Shown: positions 37,608 through 45,394 of the stretch, in pieces
How positions within the stretch are numbered: position 1 is the first letter of the stretch
Layout: every line of letters begins with the position of its first letter
NCBI GenBank assembly: GCA_001510135.1
Contig: LFER01000042.1
Coordinates: 96,338 to 160,337 of the forward strand
Reading direction: 5' to 3'
Length of the DNA stretch: 64,000 nucleotides
Origin: Alphaproteobacteria bacterium casp-alpha6
GTDB lineage: Bacteria; Pseudomonadota; Alphaproteobacteria; Rhodobacterales; Rhodobacteraceae
The notes under the pieces: model-generated
The model's database searches: none
What the model was told of the DNA's origin: nothing
What the model saw: the letters and a program-made list of their open reading frames with translations, nothing else
Translations under genes and position numbers: made by a program

Positions 37608-39230
37608 ATGGTGATGGGATCATTTTTCATCATATTGGGAAGCTTTGCCGTTTTCTTGATTTTAGTAGGGTTAACGATTGCAAAACTCTATAAACGCGCA
37701 ACGCGTGAAACGGCGTTGGTGAAAACGGGTGCTGGGGGAAAAAGGGTAATCATCGACGGGGGTGCGATTATCCTGCCACTTTTGCACGAATGCAGCCCCA
37801 TAAATATGAAAACCCTGCGCCTTGAGGTGCGCCGTAATGGCGATGGGGCTTTGATTACCAAAGATCGAATGCGGGTGGACGTGGGGGTTGAATTCTATGT
37901 GTCCGTGAACGCCACAGAAGAAGGCATAGCGCGTGCTGCGCAGACCTTGGGCAATCGAACATTTTTTGTGGATCAGCTTCGAGAAATGATTGAAGGTAAA
38001 CTTGTCGATGGTTTGCGCTCCGTCGCGGCACGAATGACGATGGATGAGTTGCATGAAAACCGCTCTGACTTTGTGCAAGAGGTGCAAAATGCCGTCTCAA
38101 GCGATCTTTTGAAAAACGGTCTGGAATTAGAATCTGTGTCGCTTACGGCATTGGACCAGACACCATTTGAAGCCTTGGACGAAAACAATGCTTTTAACGC
38201 CGTAGGTATGCGCAAATTGGCCGAAGTCATTGCGCAATCCAAAAAAGAACGCGCTGAAATCGAAGCTCAGGCAGATGTTGCTGTGAGGCGCGCCGCGATG
38301 GAGGCAGAACGGCTCCGCCTCAACATCGAAAAAGAAGAAGAACAAGCGCGCATCGCTCAGATTCAGGAATTGCGCACCTTGGAAGCGGATCAAGAAGCAG
38401 AGATTGCGCGAAAACAGGAAGCGGCGCTCAAAGAAAGGGAAATCGCACGGGTGTCGCGCGAACAGAATATTCGCGCTGCTGAAATTGCAAAATCACGGGA
38501 ATTGGAAGTTGCAGAGCAGGAACGCCAGATCGTGATTGCGCAGAAATCCGAGGAAGAAAGTCGTGCGCGTGCTTCCGCAGATTCCGCACGCGCCGAGGCG
38601 ACCAAGGCGGCGGAGTCTGTCCATACGGCCCGCGAAATTGCAGTCGCAGAAAGGGAAAAGCATATCGCCCTGATTGAAGCTTCCAAAGAGGCGGAGCGCG
38701 AGGCCACTCAAATCAGGCTTGCCGCAACAGCGGAAAAAGACGCCGCTGCAGACCGCGCGGCTGCAACGCGAGAGAAAGCGCAAGCGGACGCTGATGCGAT
38801 CATTATAACGTCAGAGGCGAAAAAGCTGGTTCTTTTGGCCGAGGCCGAAGGCCGTCGTGCTCTTGTTGAGGCGGATAATGTGCTTTCCTCAAGGGTGGTG
38901 GACATGAAGGTCAATCTTGCGAAGCTTGAAGCACTGCCTGCAATTATCGCAGAAATTGTCAAACCAGCGCAAAAAATTGATTCTATCAAAATACATCAGG
39001 TGACAGGATTGACCGGTGGTAATTTTGGCAATGGTATACCGGGTGCTGACAAACCCGTGGTAAATCAGGCTCTGGACTCAATCATGGGCATGGCGGTGCA
39101 GTTGCCTGCCTTGAAAAAACTCGGGGATGAGCTCGCGCTTTCGATGGAAGATGGTGTTTCTGGCATATTGAAAGATATCGGTAAATTGAACGGTGCCGCC
39201 AAAGATGCCGATGAAGTAACTGAAAACTGA
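37608..39230 (+). CDS. Flotillin family protein (YqiK-like)
   Basis: The 540-residue protein has one N-terminal membrane segment (about residues 5-25), an SPFH/band-7 domain (about 45-190), and then a long coiled coil rich in Ala, Glu and Arg (about 200-440), ending with a glycine-containing tail. It belongs to the flotillin group that oligomerises on the inner membrane. The ribosome site AAAGGAG precedes the ATG. It follows the YqiJ-like gene and the pair ends at a hairpin at 39241-39263, so this looks like a two-gene operon. Confidence 0.9.
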   Translation: MVMGSFFIILGSFAVFLILVGLTIAKLYKRATRETALVKTGAGGKRVIIDGGAIILPLLHECSPINMKTLRLEVRRNGDGALITKDRMRVDVGVEFYVSVNATEEGIARAAQTLGNRTFFVDQLREMIEGKLVDGLRSVAARMTMDELHENRSDFVQEVQNAVSSDLLKNGLELESVSLTALDQTPFEALDENNAFNAVGMRKLAEVIAQSKKERAEIEAQADVAVRRAAMEAERLRLNIEKEEEQARIAQIQELRTLEADQEAEIARKQEAALKEREIARVSREQNIRAAEIAKSRELEVAEQERQIVIAQKSEEESRARASADSARAEATKAAESVHTAREIAVAEREKHIALIEASKEAEREATQIRLAATAEKDAAADRAAATREKAQADADAIIITSEAKKLVLLAEAEGRRALVEADNVLSSRVVDMKVNLAKLEALPAIIAEIVKPAQKIDSIKIHQVTGLTGGNFGNGIPGADKPVVNQALDSIMGMAVQLPALKKLGDELALSMEDGVSGILKDIGKLNGAAKDADEVTEN

Positions 39231-39240
39231 TAAAAAAACA

Positions 39241-39263
39241 AAAGGGCCCAGAGGGGCCCTTTT
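39241..39263. terminator. Bidirectional terminator between flotillin and hemC
   Basis: AAAGGGCCC and GGGCCCTTT form a perfect 9-bp stem around AGAG, with TTTT on the plus strand side and a run of A on the other. It lies ten bases after the flotillin stop and 36 bases beyond the hemC stop, and can serve both converging transcripts. Confidence 0.8.
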
Positions 39264-39298
39264 CGATGACACAATGGTGCCTGCGAGATTTTAGAGAT

Positions 39299-40246
39299 TT
39301 ATTCCCGCCAGTCAAAAAATCCCTCGCCGGCTTCGGACAGTAGTTTTTTCGCCAGCTCTTGACCAAGGATGGCGGCGTCTTCGATAGGGGCGGTGACATG
39401 ATCGTTTATGGCCTCTGATCCGTCTGGGCGAAGGACTTCGCCGCGCAGGTGGATCTGCCCCCCCTGTAATTCAGCCAGCCCCGCGATGGGGGTTTCGCAG
39501 GACCCGTCCAATTCTTTGAGAAAGGCACGTTCCGCGCTTAGACGTTGACCCGTTGGGATGTCATGAATGGCCTCCAGCAGGCCTGCGGTATTAAGATCAT
39601 TTTCCCGCCGCTCAATGCCAATTGCCCCTTGGGCCACGGCGGGCAGCATATCCTCAACCGCCACAGCAGATTTTGCGACATGGGTCATATCCAGGCGGTT
39701 TAGCCCCGCCATTGCCAGAAATGTGCAACTTGCCACCCCATCTTCGAGCTTTTTCAGGCGTGTTTGAACATTGCCGCGAAATTCCACTACGGTGAGGTCG
39801 GGACGTTTGTTTTGCAATTGCGCTTTGCGGCGCAGCGATGATGTGCCCACCAGTGTCCCGGCCGGTAATTCAGAAATACCCTCAAATGAATGAGACACAA
39901 AAGCGTCGCGCACGTCCTCGCGGGGAAGGTAAGTATCAAGGAGCAATCCGACAGGTTGCAGCACCGGCATGTCTTTCATGGAATGAACGGCGATATCGAT
40001 TTTTCCGGACAACATGTCTTCTTCGATTTCGCGGGTGAACAACCCCTTTCCACCAATTTCCTTCAACGGGCGGTCAAGCACCTTATCGCCAGTTGTCTTG
40101 ATCACAATAATTTCAAAGGCGCTTTCGTCGAGATCAAAGGCCTGACAAAGCCGTTGGCGGGTTTCATAGGCTTGCGCCAATGCAAGCGGTGAACCGCGGG
40201 TGCCAATTTTGAGTGGCACATCAGGAGAGGGCAAAGTAAGTTTCAT
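39299..40246 (-). CDS. hemC: Hydroxymethylbilane synthase (porphobilinogen deaminase)
   Basis: The 315-residue enzyme joins four porphobilinogen units to make the linear tetrapyrrole. It has the dipyrromethane cofactor cysteine, Cys250 in LDGSCETP, the substrate-binding motif GTSSLRRKAQL, and GGKGLFTREIEE near the N-terminus. The length is normal. It is transcribed divergently from hemE, with 98 bases between the starts, and that gap carries PpsR-type sites, suggesting one control region for both genes. Confidence 0.96.
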   Translation of the reverse strand: MKLTLPSPDVPLKIGTRGSPLALAQAYETRQRLCQAFDLDESAFEIIVIKTTGDKVLDRPLKEIGGKGLFTREIEEDMLSGKIDIAVHSMKDMPVLQPVGLLLDTYLPREDVRDAFVSHSFEGISELPAGTLVGTSSLRRKAQLQNKRPDLTVVEFRGNVQTRLKKLEDGVASCTFLAMAGLNRLDMTHVAKSAVAVEDMLPAVAQGAIGIERRENDLNTAGLLEAIHDIPTGQRLSAERAFLKELDGSCETPIAGLAELQGGQIHLRGEVLRPDGSEAINDHVTAPIEDAAILGQELAKKLLSEAGEGFFDWRE

Positions 40247-40262
40247 ACCACTGGTTTAGTCG

Positions 40263-40302
40263 TGTAAAGCGTGCCTGACAAGACTGGATGCTTGACTTTA
40301 CA
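40263..40302. promoter_or_regulatory. PpsR/CrtJ-type operator pair between hemC and hemE
   Basis: An exact TGT-N12-ACA site lies at 40263-40280 (ending in GACA). A near match, TGG-N12-ACA, lies at 40285-40302. The starts are 22 bp apart, the same geometry as upstream of hemF. The outer halves are inverted copies, TGTAAAG and CTTTACA. Published work on Rhodobacter sphaeroides names hemC and hemE as direct PpsR targets, which fits this divergent region. Confidence 0.6.
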
Positions 40303-40344
40303 CTCAAAGGTGGCGACCAATGGGCAAACAAAAGGTGATGAATA

Positions 40345-41376
40345 GTGGAAACAAAAAAAATATTAAGGGCCCTTGCCGGTGAAACTCTCCAAACACCTCC
40401 CATTTGGATGATGCGGCAGGCGGGGCGATATCTTCCTGAATATCGCGCGACACGGGCGGAGGCAGGGGATTTTTTGTCGCTGTGTTACAACAGTGATCTT
40501 GCTGCCGAAGTTACGCTGCAACCCATTCGACGCTATGGATTTGATGCAGCCATTTTGTTTGCTGATATTTTGCTTTTGCCACAGGCGCTTGGTGCGGATT
40601 TATGGTTTGAAACCGGTGAAGGCCCGCGATTGTCCACAATCACGCGGGAAGAAGAATTTACAACTCTCAAAGGCATAGATGATATTCATGACACTTTGGC
40701 GCCGATTTATGAAACGGTGCGCATTTTGTCGCGTGAATTGCCCAAAGAAACTACACTTATAGGGTTTGCAGGTGCGCCATGGACAGTGGCAACCTATATG
40801 ATCGCAGGACGTGGGACGCCCGATCAGGGGCCAGCCCATGCTTTGAAGGCTGAAAACAGAGCTCTGTTTGAGAAAATTATAGACCGGCTCACGCGGTCGA
40901 CGGTTGAATATTTAGCCCAGCAGATTGAAGCTGGGGCCGAAGTGGTCAAACTTTTTGACAGCTGGGCGGGTTCATTAGAGGGGCAGGATTTTCATGATTT
41001 TGCGCTGACACCGGCAAAACAAATTATCGCAGCGCTCAAGGCGCGATATCCGGATGTGCCCATTATTGCGTTTCCGCGCGAAGCTGGAAACAATTATATC
41101 GGCTTTGCGAAGGCAACGGGCGCAGATTGTGTTGCCGTTGATAATTCAGTTAGCCCCGAATGGGTTGCTGAGCATGTTCAAATTCATGGATGTGTTCAAG
41201 GGAATTTGAAGTCATCGCATATGGTGAGCGGAGGTCAGGCTCTCATCGATGAAACGCGTCATGTCGTTGCGGCACTGTCAAAGGGTCCACATATTTTCAA
41301 CCTTGGACATGGAATTACTCCTGATGCAGATCCTGAAAATGTTCAGATCATGATCGACACCGTCAGAGGATCATAA
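40345..41376 (+). CDS. hemE: Uroporphyrinogen decarboxylase
   Basis: The 343-residue enzyme removes four carboxyl groups from uroporphyrinogen III. Both family signatures are present: [16 protein letters not shown] near the N-terminus and [14 protein letters not shown] in the middle. The start is GTG, preceded by AAAGGTGA. It is divergent from hemC and shares its regulatory region. The crotonase gene follows after 16 bases and may be co-transcribed. Confidence 0.96.
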   Translation: METKKILRALAGETLQTPPIWMMRQAGRYLPEYRATRAEAGDFLSLCYNSDLAAEVTLQPIRRYGFDAAILFADILLLPQALGADLWFETGEGPRLSTITREEEFTTLKGIDDIHDTLAPIYETVRILSRELPKETTLIGFAGAPWTVATYMIAGRGTPDQGPAHALKAENRALFEKIIDRLTRSTVEYLAQQIEAGAEVVKLFDSWAGSLEGQDFHDFALTPAKQIIAALKARYPDVPIIAFPREAGNNYIGFAKATGADCVAVDNSVSPEWVAEHVQIHGCVQGNLKSSHMVSGGQALIDETRHVVAALSKGPHIFNLGHGITPDADPENVQIMIDTVRGS

Positions 41377-41392
41377 AGGCTGGGGAAAATTA

Positions 41393-42253
41393 ATGCCAAA
41401 TGTGCTTTATGAAAAGGATGGACGCATTGCCCGCATCATCCTTAATCGACCGGAGGTTATGAACGCGATTGATCTTGAAATGCCTCAGGCGATTGAGGAG
41501 GCTGTGCAGTGTGCCGATGCCGACCCAGACGTGCATGTTATTGTCTTGTCTGGAGCAGGATCAGCATTTTGTGCCGGATATGACTTAAAGTCTTTTGCCG
41601 AAACAGAAGGTCCAAATCGCGGTGTTCAGGATATGCCTTGGGATGCGATGCTTGACTATCGCTTCATGTGGGCGAATACCCAACATTTCATGTCCCTTTG
41701 GCGTGCTATGAAACCGGTCCTGTGCAAGGTGCATGGTTTTGCCGTTGCAGGGGGGTCTGACATAGCGCTTTGCGCCGATATGACCTTTATGGCAGAGGAT
41801 GCAGAAATCGGATACATGCCGGCCCGTGTTTGGGGGTGCCCGACGACGGCAATGTGGGTCTACCGGTTGGGTGCAGAAAAAGCTAAACGTATGATGTTTA
41901 CAGGGGACAAAATATCTGGGCGAGAAGCGGAAGATATAGGGCTTATCCTTAAGGCAGTTCCGGCTGCTGAGCTTGATGATGCCGTCGAAGCAATGGCAGC
42001 GCGTCTTACGAGTGTGCCGATCAATCAGCTTGCCATGCAAAAGCTTGTCATAAATCAGGCGATTGAACAAACCGGCATCATGCAAACTCAACGTCTTGCA
42101 ACGCTTTTTGACGGTATCGCGCGGCATTCGCCTGAAGGTTTGAATTTCAGATCCCGTACGGTAAGTCAGGGTTGGAAAACCACAGTTCGCGAGCGCGACG
42201 AAGGTAGTTTTGACTGGACCCAAAACGCGCCGCTGCCGCGATCAACGCGGTGA
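41393..42253 (+). CDS. Enoyl-CoA hydratase/isomerase (crotonase) family protein
   Basis: The 286-residue protein has the crotonase fold. The first oxyanion-hole region reads [15 protein letters not shown] and the second reads [15 protein letters not shown]. The conserved catalytic glutamates of true enoyl-CoA hydratases cannot be confidently placed: around the second loop the sequence reads [10 protein letters not shown], so the reaction may differ from simple hydration. It may be co-transcribed with hemE, 16 bases upstream, although there is no obvious metabolic link. A 96-base gap separates it from the S49 peptidase gene. Confidence 0.85.
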   Translation: MPNVLYEKDGRIARIILNRPEVMNAIDLEMPQAIEEAVQCADADPDVHVIVLSGAGSAFCAGYDLKSFAETEGPNRGVQDMPWDAMLDYRFMWANTQHFMSLWRAMKPVLCKVHGFAVAGGSDIALCADMTFMAEDAEIGYMPARVWGCPTTAMWVYRLGAEKAKRMMFTGDKISGREAEDIGLILKAVPAAELDDAVEAMAARLTSVPINQLAMQKLVINQAIEQTGIMQTQRLATLFDGIARHSPEGLNFRSRTVSQGWKTTVRERDEGSFDWTQNAPLPRSTR

Positions 42254-42349
42254 AATATCCTGATACAACTGTGACTTATTCGAAATAACTGGAAATATTT
42301 AAGCTTTGGCGTGATCCGCCGTCTTGTTTGTTGAAGGCGGGGTATTTAC

Positions 42350-43156
42350 ATGGAGATCATGAAACTCAAAATTCCATTCAGAAAAGAACGAAAAACTGTG
42401 TCTGTCCTGCGCCTGTCAGGCATGATCTCAAATGGTGCGCGTGGGCAAATCAATGATCAAACATTTGCGCCGGTCATCGAAAGAGCCTTCGAAAAAGGCA
42501 ATCCCTCGGCTGTAGCATTGGTGATCAATTCACCGGGCGGCTCACCTGTACAATCTTCTCTTATTGCGGCGCGGATCCGTCGGCTTGCCGAAGAAAAAAA
42601 TATACCTGTTTTAGCCTTTGTCGAAGACGTGGCTGCATCTGGTGGATATTGGATTGCGGTTGCGGCAGATGAAATATTTGTCGATGCGAATTCCATTGTT
42701 GGCTCAATCGGTGTGATTTCTGCGGGATTTGGTTTGCATGATCTTATTGCGCGCTATGGTGTGGAACGCCGTGTTTACACGGCGGGAACGTCAAAATCGA
42801 CGCTTGATCCCTTTCAGCCGGAAAAGACAGAGGACGTTGAGCGTCTAAAGTCGATGCTTGAAGAGGTGCACAAGACGTTTAAACTCCATGTCAGTAACCG
42901 CAGAGGTGCAAAATTAAGCCAGAACGAAGATCTTTTCACAGGGGCGTTCTGGACTGGACAGAAAGCCATCGAATTGGGTTTGGTCGATCAGCTCGGTCAT
43001 TTGGATGTGGTTTTAAAGGCCCGTTTTGGCGATAAGGTGCGCGTGAAAACCTATGGTCCAAAGAAAAGCTGGGCCTCAAGGTTCGGGGCGCGGGTGCTGG
43101 GGGACGCTGCTTTGCTTGCAGAAGAAAAAATCGCATTTGCGAGATTTGGACTATGA
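42350..43156 (+). CDS. S49 family peptidase (SppA/SohB-like)
   Basis: The 268-residue protein is a short-form signal peptide peptidase relative. The nucleophile is probably Ser97 in VAASGGYWIA and the general base Lys149 in GTSKSTLDPF, in the order expected for S49 Ser/Lys proteases. INSPGGSP near residue 60 is the conserved loop. There is no strong N-terminal membrane segment, so it may act at the membrane face through partners. An alternative start is the ATG at 42359; neither start has an ideal ribosome site. The stop lies one base before the start of a 53-residue membrane protein gene, so the two are coupled. Confidence 0.87.
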   Translation: MEIMKLKIPFRKERKTVSVLRLSGMISNGARGQINDQTFAPVIERAFEKGNPSAVALVINSPGGSPVQSSLIAARIRRLAEEKNIPVLAFVEDVAASGGYWIAVAADEIFVDANSIVGSIGVISAGFGLHDLIARYGVERRVYTAGTSKSTLDPFQPEKTEDVERLKSMLEEVHKTFKLHVSNRRGAKLSQNEDLFTGAFWTGQKAIELGLVDQLGHLDVVLKARFGDKVRVKTYGPKKSWASRFGARVLGDAALLAEEKIAFARFGL

Positions 43157-43157
43157 G

Positions 43158-43319
43158 ATGATATCAAAAATTGTTTTGTTATTTCTGGTGGGGATGGCCA
43201 TCCTGGCGATGTTTGGCCGCCTGCGCCTTCCGGGCAGAATAATTTCTCGCACGAAGCGATGTGAAAAATGCGGTCGGTTTAAAATTGGGCGCTCTGACTG
43301 TCAATGTGAAGGACAATAG
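43158..43319 (+). CDS. Small membrane protein with a four-cysteine knuckle
   Basis: The 53-residue protein has one N-terminal membrane segment (about residues 4-20) and a basic linker. Four cysteines follow in the pattern C35-x2-C38-x9-C48-x-C50, which could bind zinc. I do not recognise a characterised family, but similar small proteins are found in roseobacters. It starts one base after the S49 stop and ends six bases before the CaCA antiporter ATG, so it sits in a tight operon and may assist the peptidase. Confidence 0.72.
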   Translation: MISKIVLLFLVGMAILAMFGRLRLPGRIISRTKRCEKCGRFKIGRSDCQCEGQ

Positions 43320-43325
43320 AACTCC

Positions 43326-44282
43326 ATGTTAAACTGGGCATTCAGTGGCGTTGGGCTGGTCATTTTGCTTTTGGCCGGTGATATGCTTGTTAAGGGCGCG
43401 GTGAACTTAAGCCTTCGACTTGGCATACCGGCGATGATCATAAGTTTGACGATTGTCGCTTTTGGGACCTCTGCGCCGGAGCTACTGATTTCATTGAATG
43501 CCACACTTAGTGGTGCCTCAGGTATTGCAGTCGGCAATGTTGTCGGCTCGAACATCGCCAATATATTGCTGGTGCTCGGAGTTCCGGCGATGTTGTTCGC
43601 CCTTGATACGTCAAAATGTGATACCCGCGCGTCTTACTTCTTTATGCTTTTCGCCACAGCCGTTTTTATTGGACTTGCCTTCACAGGGGGGTTTGGGCTT
43701 TGGCAGGGCGGGGTGCTTTTAGCGTTTTTGGCATATTATCTGTGGAAAAATTTCACAGACGCGCAAGGACATCGTAGCGAAGGGGATTTGTGTAATGGGG
43801 ATAGTGCCTCTGAATTGGAAGAGGCCGATCCTGATATTGCTACGTGGAAAATTGCCGTATTTCTGATTTTGGGCCTCGCTGGCCTCCCCTTAGGGGCGGA
43901 TCTTTTGGTCGATAATGCGTCTGAAATAGCGTATCGGTTCGGGATCAGTGATGCGGTGATCGGTTTGACGCTCATAGCTGTCGGTACGTCATTGCCAGAA
44001 CTGGCGACAACGGTTGCGAGCGCCTTTCGCAAGCAGGCTGATGTGGCGCTTGGTAATGTGATTGGGTCGAACATTTTCAACCTCTTGGGCATCATTGGAG
44101 TCACTGCAATGGTGGATTATGTTGCCGTAGCGCCGATGTTCCTGCGCTTTGATCTTTGGGTGATGTTGGCCTCTTCGTTGGTGTTGATCCCCTTTGTGCT
44201 TTATAAGGTGCATTTGACGCGCCTTTGGGGGGTGGCCTTGACAGCTCTTTATCTGAGCTATGTGCATTTTATACTGGCGTAG
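43326..44282 (+). CDS. Calcium/sodium antiporter, CaCA family (YrbG-like)
   Basis: The 318-residue membrane protein has two homologous halves, each with the alpha-repeat motif of the CaCA superfamily: AFGTSAPELLISLNA in the first and AVGTSLPELATTVAS in the second. About ten hydrophobic segments flank a hydrophilic loop near residues 145-175. It probably exchanges sodium or protons for calcium across the inner membrane. The gene is part of a run of closely spaced plus-strand genes and starts six bases after the small membrane protein gene. Confidence 0.9.
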   Translation: MLNWAFSGVGLVILLLAGDMLVKGAVNLSLRLGIPAMIISLTIVAFGTSAPELLISLNATLSGASGIAVGNVVGSNIANILLVLGVPAMLFALDTSKCDTRASYFFMLFATAVFIGLAFTGGFGLWQGGVLLAFLAYYLWKNFTDAQGHRSEGDLCNGDSASELEEADPDIATWKIAVFLILGLAGLPLGADLLVDNASEIAYRFGISDAVIGLTLIAVGTSLPELATTVASAFRKQADVALGNVIGSNIFNLLGIIGVTAMVDYVAVAPMFLRFDLWVMLASSLVLIPFVLYKVHLTRLWGVALTALYLSYVHFILA

Positions 44283-44298
44283 AATATAAGAGGTCCCC

Positions 44299-45075
44299 AT
44301 GCGTGCATTGGTGACAGGCGCTGCAAGGCGCATTGGACGTGAAATTGCCCTGTATCTGGCTGGGCGCGGCTATGATGTGGCCGTGCACTACCATAGCTCA
44401 AAGAACGAAGCGCTCAGCGTCGTGAAAGAGATCCGCGCCAAAGGGCGCGTTGCGCAGATGCTTGAGGCGGACATGTTGAATGAAACTGACGCGATGTCCT
44501 TAGTGCCGCGCGCGTCAGAGGCCTTGGGTGGTCCTTTAACGCTTTTGGTCAATAATGCCTCCATCTTCGAATATGATACGATCAAAACGGCGACCCGAGA
44601 AAATTGGGATCGCCACATGGAAAGCAACCTCAGGGCCCCGTTTGTTCTGACTCAGGCGTTTGCAGAACAGGCTCTGCCGGCAGGTTCGGACGCAAATGGT
44701 GAACCGGTCGCTTCGTCCCTAATCATCAATATCGTGGATCAGCGTGTCAGAAAACTTACGCCTGAATTTTCGACCTATTCTATTGCAAAAATGGGTCTGT
44801 GGGCTTTGACAACGATTTCTGCACAAGGGCTGGCCCCGCAAATAAGGGTGAACGCCATTGGTCCGGGACCGACACTTCAGGGCCGTCGCCAATCAGATCA
44901 TCATTTTTCAAGCCAGCGTTCAAATACCATTTTGCAACGCGGGGCAAACGTAGAAGATATAACGGCGGCAGTGGGATATTTCATATACGCCCCTGCGGTT
45001 ACAGGGCAATTATTGTGCGTAGACGGGGGCCAACACCTCGCTTGGCAGACGCCAGATGTACTTGGCGTAGAATAG
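44299..45075 (+). CDS. Pteridine-reductase-like SDR oxidoreductase
   Basis: The 258-residue protein has the cofactor motif TGAARRIGREIA, in which the double arginine is typical of NADPH-dependent pteridine reductases (FolM/PTR1 type). NNAS stands where NNAG usually lies, and the catalytic motif YSIAK is intact. A dihydromonapterin or dihydrofolate reductase role is plausible but not provable from sequence. The ribosome site AGAGGT precedes the ATG. It is the last gene of the plus-strand cluster before a 319-base AT-rich spacer. Confidence 0.86.
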   Translation: MRALVTGAARRIGREIALYLAGRGYDVAVHYHSSKNEALSVVKEIRAKGRVAQMLEADMLNETDAMSLVPRASEALGGPLTLLVNNASIFEYDTIKTATRENWDRHMESNLRAPFVLTQAFAEQALPAGSDANGEPVASSLIINIVDQRVRKLTPEFSTYSIAKMGLWALTTISAQGLAPQIRVNAIGPGPTLQGRRQSDHHFSSQRSNTILQRGANVEDITAAVGYFIYAPAVTGQLLCVDGGQHLAWQTPDVLGVE

Positions 45076-45394
45076 GTATCGGTAACGGGGACGATGAGTT
45101 GTGCACTTTCAGTAACACTCGTTAAATTGATGTCATTTTTTTTGTTTTATTTCAGATATTTGTAGGTTTAAATAAAAAATAATGTTTTATTTCAAATAGT
45201 TAAAATTTTGCCTAATTTTTGTGCAATCCGAATAAGGGCTGAAAATTCAAGAGAAATTTGGAAATTTCATAGCTTATCCTCAAAGTTATCCACAGGAACG
45301 GTGGAAAGGTTTTGACTTGAATTTGGAAAGATTACATTGCAGGGCATAGAGAATCATTAACGTCTGGTACGGGGCTATAGCTTAAGATAATCTG
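45076..45394. other. AT-rich intergenic region with DnaA boxes upstream of uvrC
   Basis: This 319-base spacer has no plausible gene. Bases 45118-45230 are very AT-rich. A perfect DnaA box TTATCCACA lies at 45286-45294, and a one-mismatch copy TTATCCTCA at 45274-45282, in the same direction and 12 bp apart. It must contain the uvrC promoter. The combination resembles an origin or a DnaA-controlled promoter, but only two boxes are visible and the gene orientations do not switch here. Confidence 0.5.

Noticed and set aside
40296..40303. Lac-like minus-35 CTTTACAC on both strands between hemC and hemE
   Set aside because: No matching minus-10 lies at the right distance in either direction; the repeats fit an operator better.
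45199..45216. Possible CtrA site TTAA-N7-TTAA in the AT-rich spacer
   Set aside because: After TTAA and seven bases the sequence reads CCTA, so the second half is absent.
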